A stretch of DNA of 64,000 bases, from positions 124,001 through 188,000 of the forward strand of contig CAJUME010000010.1 in assembly GCA_910587015.1 (NCBI GenBank), given 5' to 3'. The notes under the pieces were generated by a model that was not told the origin of the DNA, ran no database searches, and worked only from the letters and a program-made list of their open reading frames with translations. Each line of letters opens with the position of its first letter. Position 1 is the first letter of the stretch. This DNA is from an uncultured Christensenella sp. Lineage in GTDB: Bacteria > Bacillota > Clostridia > Christensenellales > Borkfalkiaceae. The translations under genes were made by a program, and so were the position numbers. Below are positions 1 through 8,725 of the stretch, in pieces.

Positions 1-771
1 TTTACCGTGAACGGCAATACCGCTTCCATAGGTGAAAATCGCAGCTTCAGCTTTGTAGCAAGGCTGAACGAGGGCGACAACCTTATTGCGCTTACCTCCA
101 CACTGGCAAACGACAGCACGGCAATGCTTTCGTTTACCGCTATTCCCTCGGGCGGAAGCTTAGCAACGGGCGAGAATACAAGCCTTACCTTTGAAAAGGC
201 AGATACCTTCTATGCCTACACATTTACCGCTACCGAAAACGGAGATTACACCTTGTCCGTGCCTTCCGTAGGCTTTGACGAGTCCACCCTTTGCATAACC
301 GACAGCGAGGGCAATATACTCCTCAGCGAAAACGACAGCGTAGGCGACTATGACGATGACTGGATAAACATAATAAGCAATCCCATATCGGCAAAAGCGG
401 GCGAATCCGTAATATTACTGATTAAGGCAGATTGCGGCGGCGACAGCAATATTCTGGCAAGCTCGTATACGCTTACAATCAGCAAGTTTATTCCCGCTAC
501 CGTTAATGCTGACGGACAGGAGAACGAGATTGCGGTCAACTCTCAGGGCACAAAGGTTATATTAAACGTTGAAACGGCGGGCACCTATGTATTGACGATT
601 GACCCCGACCGCATGGGCTCGATAACCTTAGGCGACAAGACCTTCGATATGTTCAACACAACGCTTGAAATAGAGCTTAACGCGGGCGAAAACGAAATTG
701 TTTTGATTTACGTTCCGCGCGGGCCTTCTTCGTCCGGTCTGGCGATGGTTTCGCTTACGGCAAAGGCTTAA
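1..771 (+). CDS. Surface/secreted beta-domain protein, C-terminal part (5' end outside window)
   Basis: The reading frame is open from the first base, so this is the C-terminal 256 residues of a larger protein. The visible part is low in cysteine, rich in Thr, Ser, Gly, Asp and Asn, and made of beta-type segments. One stretch (about residues 60-165) resembles the bacterial pre-peptidase C-terminal type of domain, with a YTFTATENGDYTLSV-like strand pattern. No transmembrane anchor or sorting motif is visible at the C terminus, which ends in a beta-strand-like run. It is probably an extracellular protein, but the N-terminal signal and any catalytic part lie outside the window. It converges on the gene at 844-2598, with a shared terminator between them. 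Function cannot be assigned. Confidence 0.6.
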   Translation, partial: FTVNGNTASIGENRSFSFVARLNEGDNLIALTSTLANDSTAMLSFTAIPSGGSLATGENTSLTFEKADTFYAYTFTATENGDYTLSVPSVGFDESTLCITDSEGNILLSENDSVGDYDDDWINIISNPISAKAGESVILLIKADCGGDSNILASSYTLTISKFIPATVNADGQENEIAVNSQGTKVILNVETAGTYVLTIDPDRMGSITLGDKTFDMFNTTLEIELNAGENEIVLIYVPRGPSSSGLAMVSLTAKA

Positions 772-785
772 AAGAATTTAATTGA

Positions 786-826
786 AAACCCGCCTTCCCC
801 TTAACTCGGGGAAGGCGGGTTTGTTT
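786..826. terminator. Bidirectional intrinsic terminator
   Basis: A 15-bp perfect stem (786-800 with 808-822) and a 7-base loop are followed by T-rich sequence on the plus strand and preceded by A-rich sequence, so it can serve both converging genes. Confidence 0.85.
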
Positions 827-843
827 TATTATTTTTTACTGTT

Positions 844-2598
844 TTAAAGCAGCTTGGCTATTTCGTTGCGCAGTTCGTCCTCTTCTACGGGTCCGTCCAT
901 AAAATACGCTATATGTCCGTTTTTATCTATTATCGCCGTTGTGGGGTATGCTCCGCTGCCGCCAAGCATATTATAGCAAGCTACTTCCTCGGTATCCTGT
1001 GCAAACAGTATTCCGTAATTATTCCAGCCGTTGCTGTTAATAAAGCTTTGAACGCCTTCCGCGCCGCCTTTGGGCATTGCCGTTGCCGAATGCACCGCAA
1101 CCATTATAATTTGGTCGCCGAACTCGGCGCGTACCTTTTCGAAATAGGGCAATTCCGCAACGCACGGGTCGCAGGTTGTGTACCAGAAATTGATTACGGT
1201 TACCGTACCGCGGCTTTCCATTGTGGAAAACTCTTTTATCGCATTTCCGTCCTTGTCGTACGCGCCATTAGATTGGTAGACTTGTAAGGTTATGTCGGGA
1301 CATCTGTCCCCGACCTTATAAACTATTCCGCCGCTTTGAACGTCTATAAAATTATAATAGACAAGTGCGGCAATAAGCACAACAACCGCCGCCGCCCATG
1401 CGGAGAACCGTAACCAAAAGCTTCTGTCGCCGCGGAACCTGCGCTTTGCCTTAGCGGGAGCGGAAGCTTCGGGCGATGCACTTTCTGCTGTTGCCTCGGG
1501 CTGAGGCTCAACGGTGACGCTTTCAAGCACCGCCTCCGCGCTCGTTTTGCTATGCGCTACAAGCTCGGAAACAACCGGCGCGGTTTCTTCCTCGGGAAAA
1601 ACCTTTATCGGCGCCGTATCCTCTTCCTCAACGCTCGGCTGCGAGCTTGCACTGCCGTTTTCAAGCACTGCCGCAAGCGGTGCAGTCGTTGCAGCAACGG
1701 GTGCGGGCGAAAGCTGCGCGCCCTTGACGAATATTTTAGAGCCCTTCCAGCTGATTGCCTGCGTGGGGCAGACCGAAACGCACTCGCCGCAATTTATGCA
1801 CTCGTGGTCGCCGACATGCCTTATATCCATTTTGCAGGTCTGAATGCACATACCGCAGTCAACGCATTTATCCTCGTCAAGCTTGACGCCGATTAACGCC
1901 CATTTATTGAAAAAGCCGTAAATTGCGCCGAGCGGACAGAAAAATCTGCAAAAGAAGCGGTAAACGAAGATACTGCCGACCATAAAGAACACAAGCAGAC
2001 AGAACTTCCACGTAAACAGATTGCCCAGCATTGCAAAAAAGCCTGCGTTGTTGCTGTTTGCCAGCAAGCCGCCCGCGCCCTCGAAGGTGCCGGCGGGACA
2101 GACGTATTTGCAGAATGCGGGTATGCCGTGATAGATAAGCGGTATGGCAATAACCATTACGGCAAGCAAAACATACTTGAAAAACGACAAAACGCGGGTA
2201 TATCTGCTCTTTTTAAGCTTGGGCGTCTTGATTTTGTAAAGAAGCTCCTGCCCGAGCCCTACGGGGCACAAAAATCCGCAGATTGTTCTTGCAAGCGTAA
2301 GCCCGAACAGCGCGAGTATGCCTATTATGTAAAACGCCGCTCTGTCGTTGGTTTGCGCCATGGAATCCTGCAAGGCGCCCAAGGGGCACGCAAACGACGC
2401 GCCGGGGCAGGAATAGCAGTTAAGACCGGGCGAGCAAAGATTTTTGAGATTGCCGGTATAAATTTTGCCCGTAATATAGCCCTTTAAATTAGCGTTGACA
2501 AGCAACGCCGCGTAGAGCTGAATTAGTCTGCGTTTTGACGGAGCGTGATTTTTGAACCACAGCCCGACTTTTTTAAAGAAATTTTTAACCTTAGCCAA
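844..2598 (-). CDS. Membrane polyferredoxin fused to a TlpA-like thioredoxin domain
   Basis: 584 residues. The N-terminal half is a NapH/NosR-like 4Fe-4S membrane domain with hydrophobic helices and cysteine motifs at residues 55-71, 107-111, 163-167 and 217-221 (the pattern CxxxCP). Two classical ferredoxin clusters follow (C245/248/251/255 and C267/270/273/277). A Pro/Ala/Glu-rich linker (about 295-385) leads to one more membrane helix (about 396-415) and a TlpA/AhpC-TSA-type redoxin domain with the CDPC motif at 476-479. The layout suggests that electrons pass from cytoplasmic iron-sulfur clusters across the membrane to an external thiol domain, an inference by analogy with DsbD/CcdA. It overlaps the next gene upstream (2591-3433) by 8 bp, so the two are probably co-transcribed. 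Domain calls are confident. The physiological electron donor and acceptor are unknown. Confidence 0.85.
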   Translation of the reverse strand: MAKVKNFFKKVGLWFKNHAPSKRRLIQLYAALLVNANLKGYITGKIYTGNLKNLCSPGLNCYSCPGASFACPLGALQDSMAQTNDRAAFYIIGILALFGLTLARTICGFLCPVGLGQELLYKIKTPKLKKSRYTRVLSFFKYVLLAVMVIAIPLIYHGIPAFCKYVCPAGTFEGAGGLLANSNNAGFFAMLGNLFTWKFCLLVFFMVGSIFVYRFFCRFFCPLGAIYGFFNKWALIGVKLDEDKCVDCGMCIQTCKMDIRHVGDHECINCGECVSVCPTQAISWKGSKIFVKGAQLSPAPVAATTAPLAAVLENGSASSQPSVEEEDTAPIKVFPEEETAPVVSELVAHSKTSAEAVLESVTVEPQPEATAESASPEASAPAKAKRRFRGDRSFWLRFSAWAAAVVVLIAALVYYNFIDVQSGGIVYKVGDRCPDITLQVYQSNGAYDKDGNAIKEFSTMESRGTVTVINFWYTTCDPCVAELPYFEKVRAEFGDQIIMVAVHSATAMPKGGAEGVQSFINSNGWNNYGILFAQDTEEVACYNMLGGSGAYPTTAIIDKNGHIAYFMDGPVEEDELRNEIAKLL

Positions 2599-3433
2599 GA
2601 CCGATACACTCCGTACAAATATTTATAGCCTTGATTAGTATGGCGCGCATATTTCCGTTGACTATACCCAAAATTATGAACGTGACCGCAAAAACCGCAA
2701 TAGCAATTCTTACGCCCAAAATAAAATACTTGTGGTTGGAAAGCGCTTTCCACCGTCCGTAAAGGTCTGCAACAGCCGTGTTGCCCGTTACATAAACTGC
2801 TTCAACGCCGTTCTTTTCGTCCGATTTTGCGGAAGCGACAAGCTGTTTGACGTGCGGAAGCTGTTTTTTTGCCGAAAGCGAAAGATAAAGCGTTACACCG
2901 CACAAAATCAGCAGAGCCGCAAACGCGCAGGGCGCAAGGTGCGCCGCCATATTCAGCATTTCTCCGTTAACGTTCGTTTTGGGGAAGTTGGAAGCCGTTG
3001 CAAGATAGGCAATTCCGTACGCAACGCCCGCAAGACACAGCGCCGCCGCGCACAGCTTTACGATAAGATTAATCAGCTCGCCACGCTTTACCGCTTTAAG
3101 CGAGGCAAGCCCGCTTTCGCCAACCTTTTGCGGCACGCGCTTTTTAAGTCGGCGAAGCGCATAGCAATCGTCTTTAAGCGGTGCGCGCTTTGCGGGAACG
3201 GTAAACACTTCCCACAGCACAAAGCCGACTACAACCATTACCACCCATATCCAGAAGGCGGGGGATATGCGCGTAAGGCGTTCGGAAACAATTTCGGCCG
3301 TAAACGGACGGTTTCCGCCGGAAAGGTATATATCGAGCGTCTGCCAGATAAACAGCGCGCCCGTTATAACCGTCATTAACGACAGCGCTATGCCGTAGCA
3401 CAGCCTTACCGTTTTGCAAGTTTTTTCCTGCAT
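2591..3433 (-). CDS. Multi-spanning membrane protein, partner of the polyferredoxin-thioredoxin protein
   Basis: 280 residues from the ATG at 3433, chosen because AGAGGAGG lies just upstream. A longer in-frame start 24 bases upstream lacks a ribosome site. Five hydrophobic segments are visible (about residues 10-30, 50-70, 115-140, 160-180 and 240-262) with a basic loop between the second and third. No cofactor motif or family is recognised. Its stop overlaps the start of the polyferredoxin gene, so the two are probably translationally coupled. It may form part of the same membrane redox unit, which is inferred only from the overlap. Confidence 0.7.
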   Translation of the reverse strand: MQEKTCKTVRLCYGIALSLMTVITGALFIWQTLDIYLSGGNRPFTAEIVSERLTRISPAFWIWVVMVVVGFVLWEVFTVPAKRAPLKDDCYALRRLKKRVPQKVGESGLASLKAVKRGELINLIVKLCAAALCLAGVAYGIAYLATASNFPKTNVNGEMLNMAAHLAPCAFAALLILCGVTLYLSLSAKKQLPHVKQLVASAKSDEKNGVEAVYVTGNTAVADLYGRWKALSNHKYFILGVRIAIAVFAVTFIILGIVNGNMRAILIKAINICTECIGLG

Positions 3434-3477
3434 GTACGCCTCCTCTTTAAGTGTCAAAATTTAAAATCAGTATAAAA

Positions 3478-3507
3478 ATTATAAGCTTTGGGGCGGGATA
3501 TTGTCAA
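3478..3507 (-). promoter_or_regulatory. Sigma-A promoter for the redox operon
   Basis: On the minus strand TTGACA (3502-3507), 18 bp, TATAAT (3478-3483). Both hexamers match the consensus perfectly and lie 45 bp upstream of the start at 3433. Confidence 0.8.
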
Positions 3508-3534
3508 GTATTTTGTCATATTGCGGCGATTAGC

Positions 3535-3564
3535 TTGACAAATCCGCGACTGAAAAGTTATGCT
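3535..3564 (+). promoter_or_regulatory. Sigma-A promoter for the cysteine desulfidase-type gene
   Basis: TTGACA (3535-3540), 18 bp, TATGCT (3559-3564), giving a leader of about 30 bases with a GGAGAAAGG ribosome site. It diverges from the promoter at 3478-3507. Confidence 0.7.
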
Positions 3565-3598
3565 GAAAATGTAATTTTTTTACTTTCGGAGAAAGGCT

Positions 3599-4873
3599 AT
3601 GCGCAGGGAAATTTACGAAAGCTATATAAGGATTTTGAAGGAAGAGCTTTTGACGGCAATGGGCTGTACCGAGCCTATCGCCGTTGCGTACGCCGCCGCT
3701 TTGGCAAGAAAGGCGTTAGGAAGCATACCTGAGCGCGTGGAAATTTCCGTAAGCGGAAATATTTTAAAAAACGTTAAAAGCGTTATAGTGCCCAACACGC
3801 ACGGCATGAAGGGCATTAAGGCCGCCACCGCGGCGGGAATTATCGCGGGAAGGGCAGATTGCAAGCTTCAGGTGCTGGCGGAGCTGACCGATGAGGACAT
3901 AAAAGCTATTACCGAATACCTTAAAACGTCGGAATTTACCGTAAATCAGGCGCAAAACGGCTGTGTGTTCGACATATGCGTAAGGGCGTACAACGGCAAC
4001 GACAGCGCGTTTGTGCGCATAGAAGGGCACCACACCAACGTGGTTACCGTTGAAAGAAACGGCGAAAAGCTTGCCGACGGAAAAATCACCGGCAACGGCG
4101 ACTGCGGACTGACGGACCGAAGCGTTTTGAACGTTAAGGATATTATAGAATTTGCAGACGGCGTACAGCTTGCGGACATAGAGGAAATTATTTCCCGCCA
4201 GATAGAGCTGAACAGCACGATTGCCGAGGAGGGGCTTAAAAACGATTACGGCGCGCGCGTGGGCAAGGTGTTGCTTAAAGCCTTCGGCGACAGCGTGCAC
4301 AACCGCGCAAAGGCGACTGCGGCGGCAGGCTCGGACGCGAGAATGAACGGCTGTAATCTGCCCGTTGTTATTGTTTCCGGCAGCGGAAATCAGGGTATGA
4401 CCGCATCGTTACCGGTAATTGTATACGCAAAGCATTTAAACGCTTCAAGAGAAATGCTTTTGCGCGCGGTTGCGCTGTCCGACCTGATAACAATTCACCT
4501 TAAAACGGGCATAGGCAGACTTTCCGCCTATTGCGGCGCGGTGAGCGCGGGCGCGGGTGCGGGCGCGGGAATTTCCTACCTCTACGGCGGAAAATACAAC
4601 GAAATTGCGCATACCGTAGTCAACGCGCTGGCGATTGATTCGGGAGTTATCTGCGACGGGGCAAAATCGAGCTGTGCGGCAAAGATTGCGGCGGCGGTGG
4701 ACGCGGGGCTTACGGGCATGGAAATGTACCGCAACGACAGCCAGTTTTACGGCGGCGACGGAATTTTGGAGCAGGGCGTGGAAAACACCATAGAAAACGT
4801 CTGCGACCTTGCGCGCATAGGCATGCGCGAAACGGACGAGGAAATTATAAGAATTATGATAAAAAGCTTTTGA
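3599..4873 (+). CDS. L-cysteine desulfidase / L-serine dehydratase-alpha-like protein (UPF0597, CyuA/YhaM family)
   Basis: 424 residues, full length for the family. Family hallmarks include the N-terminal LLTAMGCTEPIAVAYAAA segment, the VPNTHGMKGI segment, the central GSGNQGMTASLPV segment, and a C-terminal half with conserved Cys residues (CGAVSAG, CDGAKSSCAAK) that in relatives hold an iron-sulfur cluster. Characterised relatives break down L-cysteine to pyruvate, ammonia and sulfide in anaerobes. Substrate choice between cysteine and serine cannot be decided from sequence. It is a single-gene unit with its own promoter and terminator, divergent from the redox operon. That pairing could link cysteine or sulfide metabolism to the thiol-redox protein next door, but this is inference. 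Confidence 0.85.
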   Translation: MRREIYESYIRILKEELLTAMGCTEPIAVAYAAALARKALGSIPERVEISVSGNILKNVKSVIVPNTHGMKGIKAATAAGIIAGRADCKLQVLAELTDEDIKAITEYLKTSEFTVNQAQNGCVFDICVRAYNGNDSAFVRIEGHHTNVVTVERNGEKLADGKITGNGDCGLTDRSVLNVKDIIEFADGVQLADIEEIISRQIELNSTIAEEGLKNDYGARVGKVLLKAFGDSVHNRAKATAAAGSDARMNGCNLPVVIVSGSGNQGMTASLPVIVYAKHLNASREMLLRAVALSDLITIHLKTGIGRLSAYCGAVSAGAGAGAGISYLYGGKYNEIAHTVVNALAIDSGVICDGAKSSCAAKIAAAVDAGLTGMEMYRNDSQFYGGDGILEQGVENTIENVCDLARIGMRETDEEIIRIMIKSF

Positions 4874-4888
4874 CGGATAAAAAAATCC

Positions 4889-4932
4889 GCCCCTGCTGCA
4901 ACGGCGTTAACCGTTGCAGCAGGGGCTTTTTT
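4889..4932. terminator. Bidirectional intrinsic terminator
   Basis: A 16-bp perfect stem (4889-4904 with 4911-4926), a 6-base loop and a T-run on the plus strand. A-rich sequence on the other side also lets it end the leftward peptide-transport operon. Confidence 0.88.
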
Positions 4933-4945
4933 CATTAGCAGTATT

Positions 4946-5212
4946 TTAACCAAGCCACAGATAGGCAAGCAAACCCAAAACTCCGAACACGACAAGCACA
5001 ATAAGCACAAACGGCATTATTGCGGCAAACGCGCCCCTTACCATCTGCCAATACTCCTTGCGGCTGACGGAATGCCTTACCGTCTTTGGCTGGTCAGAGG
5101 GCTTTTTCTGTTTTTTGACAGTGGGGTTGTACCATTTGAAGCCTTCCACATTCATATCGACTATGGTGGTTTCGGTATCCAGCCCGTCGTCCTTCTTATT
5201 CTTCCGCGACAT
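4946..5212 (-). CDS. Small single-pass membrane protein, last gene of the peptide-uptake operon
   Basis: 88 residues from the ATG at 5212, which lies inside the end of the upstream ATPase gene (17-base overlap) behind an AGAGG site. The first 60 residues are polar and basic (MSRKNKKDDG start, a WYNPTVKKQKKP stretch, then a KEYWQMVRG run). A hydrophobic helix fills the C terminus (about residues 62-86). No family is recognised. The overlap with the oppF-like gene indicates translational coupling, so a role in assembly or regulation of the transporter is plausible but not shown. Confidence 0.65.
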   Translation of the reverse strand: MSRKNKKDDGLDTETTIVDMNVEGFKWYNPTVKKQKKPSDQPKTVRHSVSRKEYWQMVRGAFAAIMPFVLIVLVVFGVLGLLAYLWLG

Positions 5213-7421
5213 CAGTATCCTCTTGCACGGGCTTGGACTTTTTGCCGAAAAGCTTTTTGACATTGCCAAGCAAAGCCCTTACTCCGCGCTTGTTCTTGCT
5301 CTGCGCCTCTTCCTCCGCCGCCTTCAACGCCTTTTCGTAAGCGTCCTCAAGCGCGGCAGTTTCCTCTGTGGTATTGTACAAATGGCACGCGCAGAAATGG
5401 TCCTTTTCAACCTCCTTATAAACGGGGGCTATCCTTGAACAGATTTCCATACAGCTGTCGCAACGGGTATGGAATTTACAGCCCTTGGGCGGGTTGACGG
5501 GCGAAGGAATATCGCCCTGCAACAGAATTCTGTTCATTTTTACGTGCGGGTTAGGCACGGGTACCGCCGAAAACAGCGCGCGGGTGTACGGGTGCAGAGT
5601 GCGGTCGAAAATGTCGCTCTTACTGCCGTATTCCACAAGCGTGCCGAGATACATAACGCCGACCTCGTCGGAAATATGCTTTACAACCGACAAATCGTGA
5701 GAGATAAACACATATGTAAGCCCTAAGCTCTTCCTCAGCTCGATAAGCATATTGATTATCTGCGCCTGAATGGACACATCGAGCGCGGAAACAGGCTCGT
5801 CGCAGATAACAAGCTCGGGCTTTAACGCAAGCGCCCTTGCGATACAAATTCTCTGTCTTTGTCCGCCGGAAAATTCGTGCGGGTATCTTTCGAAATAATG
5901 GGGCTGTAAGCCGCAAAGCTTCATAACCCCGAGGACGTAGTCCTGAAAGTCCTTTTTGGAAACTATGCCGTGCTGGCGCGCCGCCTCGCCGATAATTTCG
6001 CCGACGGTCAGTCTGGGCGACAGGCTTGCATAGGGGTCCTGAAAAATCATCTGCATATTCGGGCGCAGCTTATCAAAGGCTCTGTTTTTAAGGTCGGAAA
6101 TTTTCTTGCCCTTAAAGTACACCTCGCCGCCCGTAACGTTATGCAGACGCAGTATCGTGCGGCCCATAGTCGTTTTTCCGCAACCGCTTTCACCGACTAT
6201 GCCGAGGGTTTTTCCCCTTTTAAGCTTGAACGAAACGCCGTCAACCGCCTTTAAATATGCGTTGGGTCTGCCGAAAAAGTCCTTGCCGACAACAAAGTGC
6301 TGGCGCAAATCCTTAACCTCCAGCAGATACTCGCTTTCTCCCTCCGCATTCACATTGCCGTTCAGCTTTTCAGCCTTTGATAATGCGTGTCTTTTGCTCC
6401 ATTCCACAAGCTGAGGATATACAAGCGAATAAATAAACGTTGCCACCGACAGCCCGAAGATAACGAAGGGCAATACAAGCCCTACCGTCCCTTCGGTTTC
6501 GAGCGCATCGATAACGAAGCTGCCCGCAAGCACCGAAAAGAATATGAGGAACGCCGTCATTGCACTGCCGACAAGATAGAAAACGTTATCGTTTTTCTTT
6601 TTGCCGAAGGCGGAAAACAATGACGATATTATCAGCACCGCGTGGTAGATTATAACCGCCGTAGCCAGCAAAACGCCCGCAACCGAGCTGGAAACAAGCA
6701 GCTCGAGCTTGGTTTCGTAGGTGGAGCCGAGCCCCGCGGCAATAAGACCGAGGAAGTTGCCGGAAATATTAAGCGCTTCCGTTTTGACCGTTACTATGGG
6801 AAGAGTTGTAAGCGCAATTACAACTACAAGCAGTAAAATGCGCACAAGCGTGCAAGCAAAGCTGACTGCGGTAAAGCCGCCGCTGTTGGTTTTGAAGCTG
6901 TGCACCGCTTTTAAGGCAAACCATGCTGCAAACAGACAGGTTGTTGCCGACAGTCCGACAACGGTCGCAAAGCCGTATGCCGTTTTGGTTACCGCGCCCT
7001 CGGCAGTATTTGTATAAGCATTTAACGAATATATAACCGCCGCAAAAATCACATATGCGAAATATGTGCAGACGGCGAATTTTTCAATGCTGCAATCCTG
7101 CTTGAAGGCATATTTTTTTACCGCGCGGTAGCATGTTAAGCCCGCAAACGTAAGCACTGCCACAAGCCCGATAACGGTAAACAAAATGCCGAACAGCACC
7201 TGTGCACGGATACCCGCGCGCAGTGCGCCCTCCGTCTGGGCAAGGCTGTTAACAAAATCACTGCTGAAATAGCGGTAAATATAGTGCGTTTGGGTTGCTT
7301 CGCCGTATACGTTTACGCCTATAAGAAAGGTGAAAACAAGCGACAGCGCCGCCAACGCAACGGCGGCCGCGGGAAGAATAGTCGGAAAGCTGAATTTAGC
7401 GGTTTTTTCTTTAATAGCCAT
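5196..7421 (-). CDS. oppF: Oligopeptide ABC transporter ATPase (OppF type) fused to an N-terminal 8-helix membrane domain
   Basis: 741 residues, about twice the usual OppF length. Residues 1-340 hold eight predicted membrane helices (starting about 12, 62, 100, 137, 188, 235, 283 and 315) with no recognised family. From about residue 360 a full OppF/DppF ATPase follows: Walker A GESGCGKTT (about 405), Q-loop QDPYASL, signature SGGQRQR, Walker B VICDEPVSALD, switch ISHDL, then the oligopeptide/dipeptide C-terminal domain. Four cysteines in that domain (CKFHTRC, CMEIC) resemble those that bind an iron-sulfur cluster in several relatives. The ATG at 7421 directly follows the oppD stop and has a GGAGG site. 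The fusion means this ATPase carries its own membrane anchor in addition to pairing with OppB and OppC. No frameshift or internal start was noticed at the junction. Confidence 0.85.
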   Translation of the reverse strand: MAIKEKTAKFSFPTILPAAAVALAALSLVFTFLIGVNVYGEATQTHYIYRYFSSDFVNSLAQTEGALRAGIRAQVLFGILFTVIGLVAVLTFAGLTCYRAVKKYAFKQDCSIEKFAVCTYFAYVIFAAVIYSLNAYTNTAEGAVTKTAYGFATVVGLSATTCLFAAWFALKAVHSFKTNSGGFTAVSFACTLVRILLLVVVIALTTLPIVTVKTEALNISGNFLGLIAAGLGSTYETKLELLVSSSVAGVLLATAVIIYHAVLIISSLFSAFGKKKNDNVFYLVGSAMTAFLIFFSVLAGSFVIDALETEGTVGLVLPFVIFGLSVATFIYSLVYPQLVEWSKRHALSKAEKLNGNVNAEGESEYLLEVKDLRQHFVVGKDFFGRPNAYLKAVDGVSFKLKRGKTLGIVGESGCGKTTMGRTILRLHNVTGGEVYFKGKKISDLKNRAFDKLRPNMQMIFQDPYASLSPRLTVGEIIGEAARQHGIVSKKDFQDYVLGVMKLCGLQPHYFERYPHEFSGGQRQRICIARALALKPELVICDEPVSALDVSIQAQIINMLIELRKSLGLTYVFISHDLSVVKHISDEVGVMYLGTLVEYGSKSDIFDRTLHPYTRALFSAVPVPNPHVKMNRILLQGDIPSPVNPPKGCKFHTRCDSCMEICSRIAPVYKEVEKDHFCACHLYNTTEETAALEDAYEKALKAAEEEAQSKNKRGVRALLGNVKKLFGKKSKPVQEDTDVAEE

Positions 7422-8720
7422 TTACTTTTCCTCCGACTGTTCTTCATAAAGATAGCACGAAACGCTGTGCGTGGGCGAAACCTTGATAAGCTTGGGATAC
7501 TCGCCGGAGCATTTTGCCGTGCATTTTTCGCATCTGTCGCGGAAATAGCAATAATCGGGCATATTTATGGGGTTGGGAACAAAGCCGGGGATACAGTACA
7601 GCTCGTCCACCTCCGCGTCCACGGTGGGCTTGCTCTTTTGCAGTCCTATTGTGTACGGGTGAAGAGGTCTGTCGTAAATATCCTCCGCCGTGCCCATTTC
7701 TATAACCTTGCCCGCGTACATAACCACAACGTAATCCGCCATTTCGGCAACTACGCCCAAATCGTGGGTGATAAGCATTATAGAGCCGTTGATTTTGCCC
7801 TTGATTTCTCTTAAAAGGTCCAAAATCTGTGCCTGAATAGTAACGTCCAGCGCGGTAGTCGGCTCGTCCGCAACGATAAGCTTGGGGTTGCACAGCAGCG
7901 CAATTGCTATCATAACCCTCTGGCGCATACCGCCCGAAAGCTCGTGCGGGTATTTTTTGTAAACGCCCTCGGGGTCGGCTATGCCGACAAGCTTCAACAT
8001 TTCTATACTGCGCGCCTTTACCTTCTGCTTGGAAATACCCTCTATATGCAGTCTGCCGACCTCGTCAAGCTGATTGCCTATGGTAAACACGGGGTTTAAG
8101 GAGGTCATGGGCTCCTGAAATATCATTGATATTTCTCTGCCGCGTATACTGCGCATATCCTCTATGGGCATTTTGGCGATGTCCACTACCCTTTCTTCCA
8201 TTTCGTAGGTATAGCCGCCGAGCTCGTTTCTTTTTATAACGGGCTTGCCCTTTGCATCGGTTTTTACAACCTCGTTACCGTTTTGGTCGATAACCGTTTC
8301 GTAAACGGGTATTTTTTTGCCGTGCGCATCGCGCTTGAACAGACTTGAACGGAACCTTATAGCGCCGCTTACAATCTGTCCGCTGGGCGCCTGCACAAGC
8401 TGCATTAAGGAAAGCGAGGTAACGCTTTTGCCGCAGCCGCTTTCGCCGACAACGCCGACGGTAGACCCCGCGGGGATTGAGAAGGTTACGCCGTTTACAG
8501 CCTTTACCGTGCCCGCGTCCGAGAAGAAATAGGTATGCAAATCCTCAAACTCGATGATATTCCTTTCGTCGGTCATCTGGGTTGTGTATTCGTCCGGATT
8601 GCACTTGCGTTTTTTGCGCTTTTCGTAATATTTTATCGCCTTGGAATTTTCCTTTGCAATCTGTCGGGACTCCTTAGCGGATATGTAATGCTTTTTCTTA
8701 TCCTGTTTGTTTTCCGCCAC
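7422..8720 (-). CDS. oppD: Oligopeptide ABC transporter ATPase, OppD type
   Basis: 432 residues from GTG at 8720. This start was chosen over longer in-frame starts because GAGGTGA, overlapping the oppC stop, lies 5 bases upstream. A basic N-terminal extension of about 55 residues precedes the ATPase: Walker A GESGCGKS (about 93), Q-loop FQEPMTSLNP, signature LSGGMRQR, Walker B LIVADEPTTALD, switch ITHDL. The C-terminal oligopeptide/dipeptide domain carries CYFRDRCEKC. Between Walker A and the Q-loop there is an extra segment of roughly 45 residues with charged DAHGKK and DQNGNE-like runs that typical OppD proteins lack. It works with the fused OppF-type ATPase to energise OppB and OppC. Confidence 0.9.
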   Translation of the reverse strand: MAENKQDKKKHYISAKESRQIAKENSKAIKYYEKRKKRKCNPDEYTTQMTDERNIIEFEDLHTYFFSDAGTVKAVNGVTFSIPAGSTVGVVGESGCGKSVTSLSLMQLVQAPSGQIVSGAIRFRSSLFKRDAHGKKIPVYETVIDQNGNEVVKTDAKGKPVIKRNELGGYTYEMEERVVDIAKMPIEDMRSIRGREISMIFQEPMTSLNPVFTIGNQLDEVGRLHIEGISKQKVKARSIEMLKLVGIADPEGVYKKYPHELSGGMRQRVMIAIALLCNPKLIVADEPTTALDVTIQAQILDLLREIKGKINGSIMLITHDLGVVAEMADYVVVMYAGKVIEMGTAEDIYDRPLHPYTIGLQKSKPTVDAEVDELYCIPGFVPNPINMPDYCYFRDRCEKCTAKCSGEYPKLIKVSPTHSVSCYLYEEQSEEK

Positions 8721-8725
8721 TTTTG

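Noticed and set aside
3434..3457. Upstream in-frame start of the membrane partner gene
   Set aside because: The AGAGGAGG site is placed for the ATG at 3433 and would be inside the longer reading.
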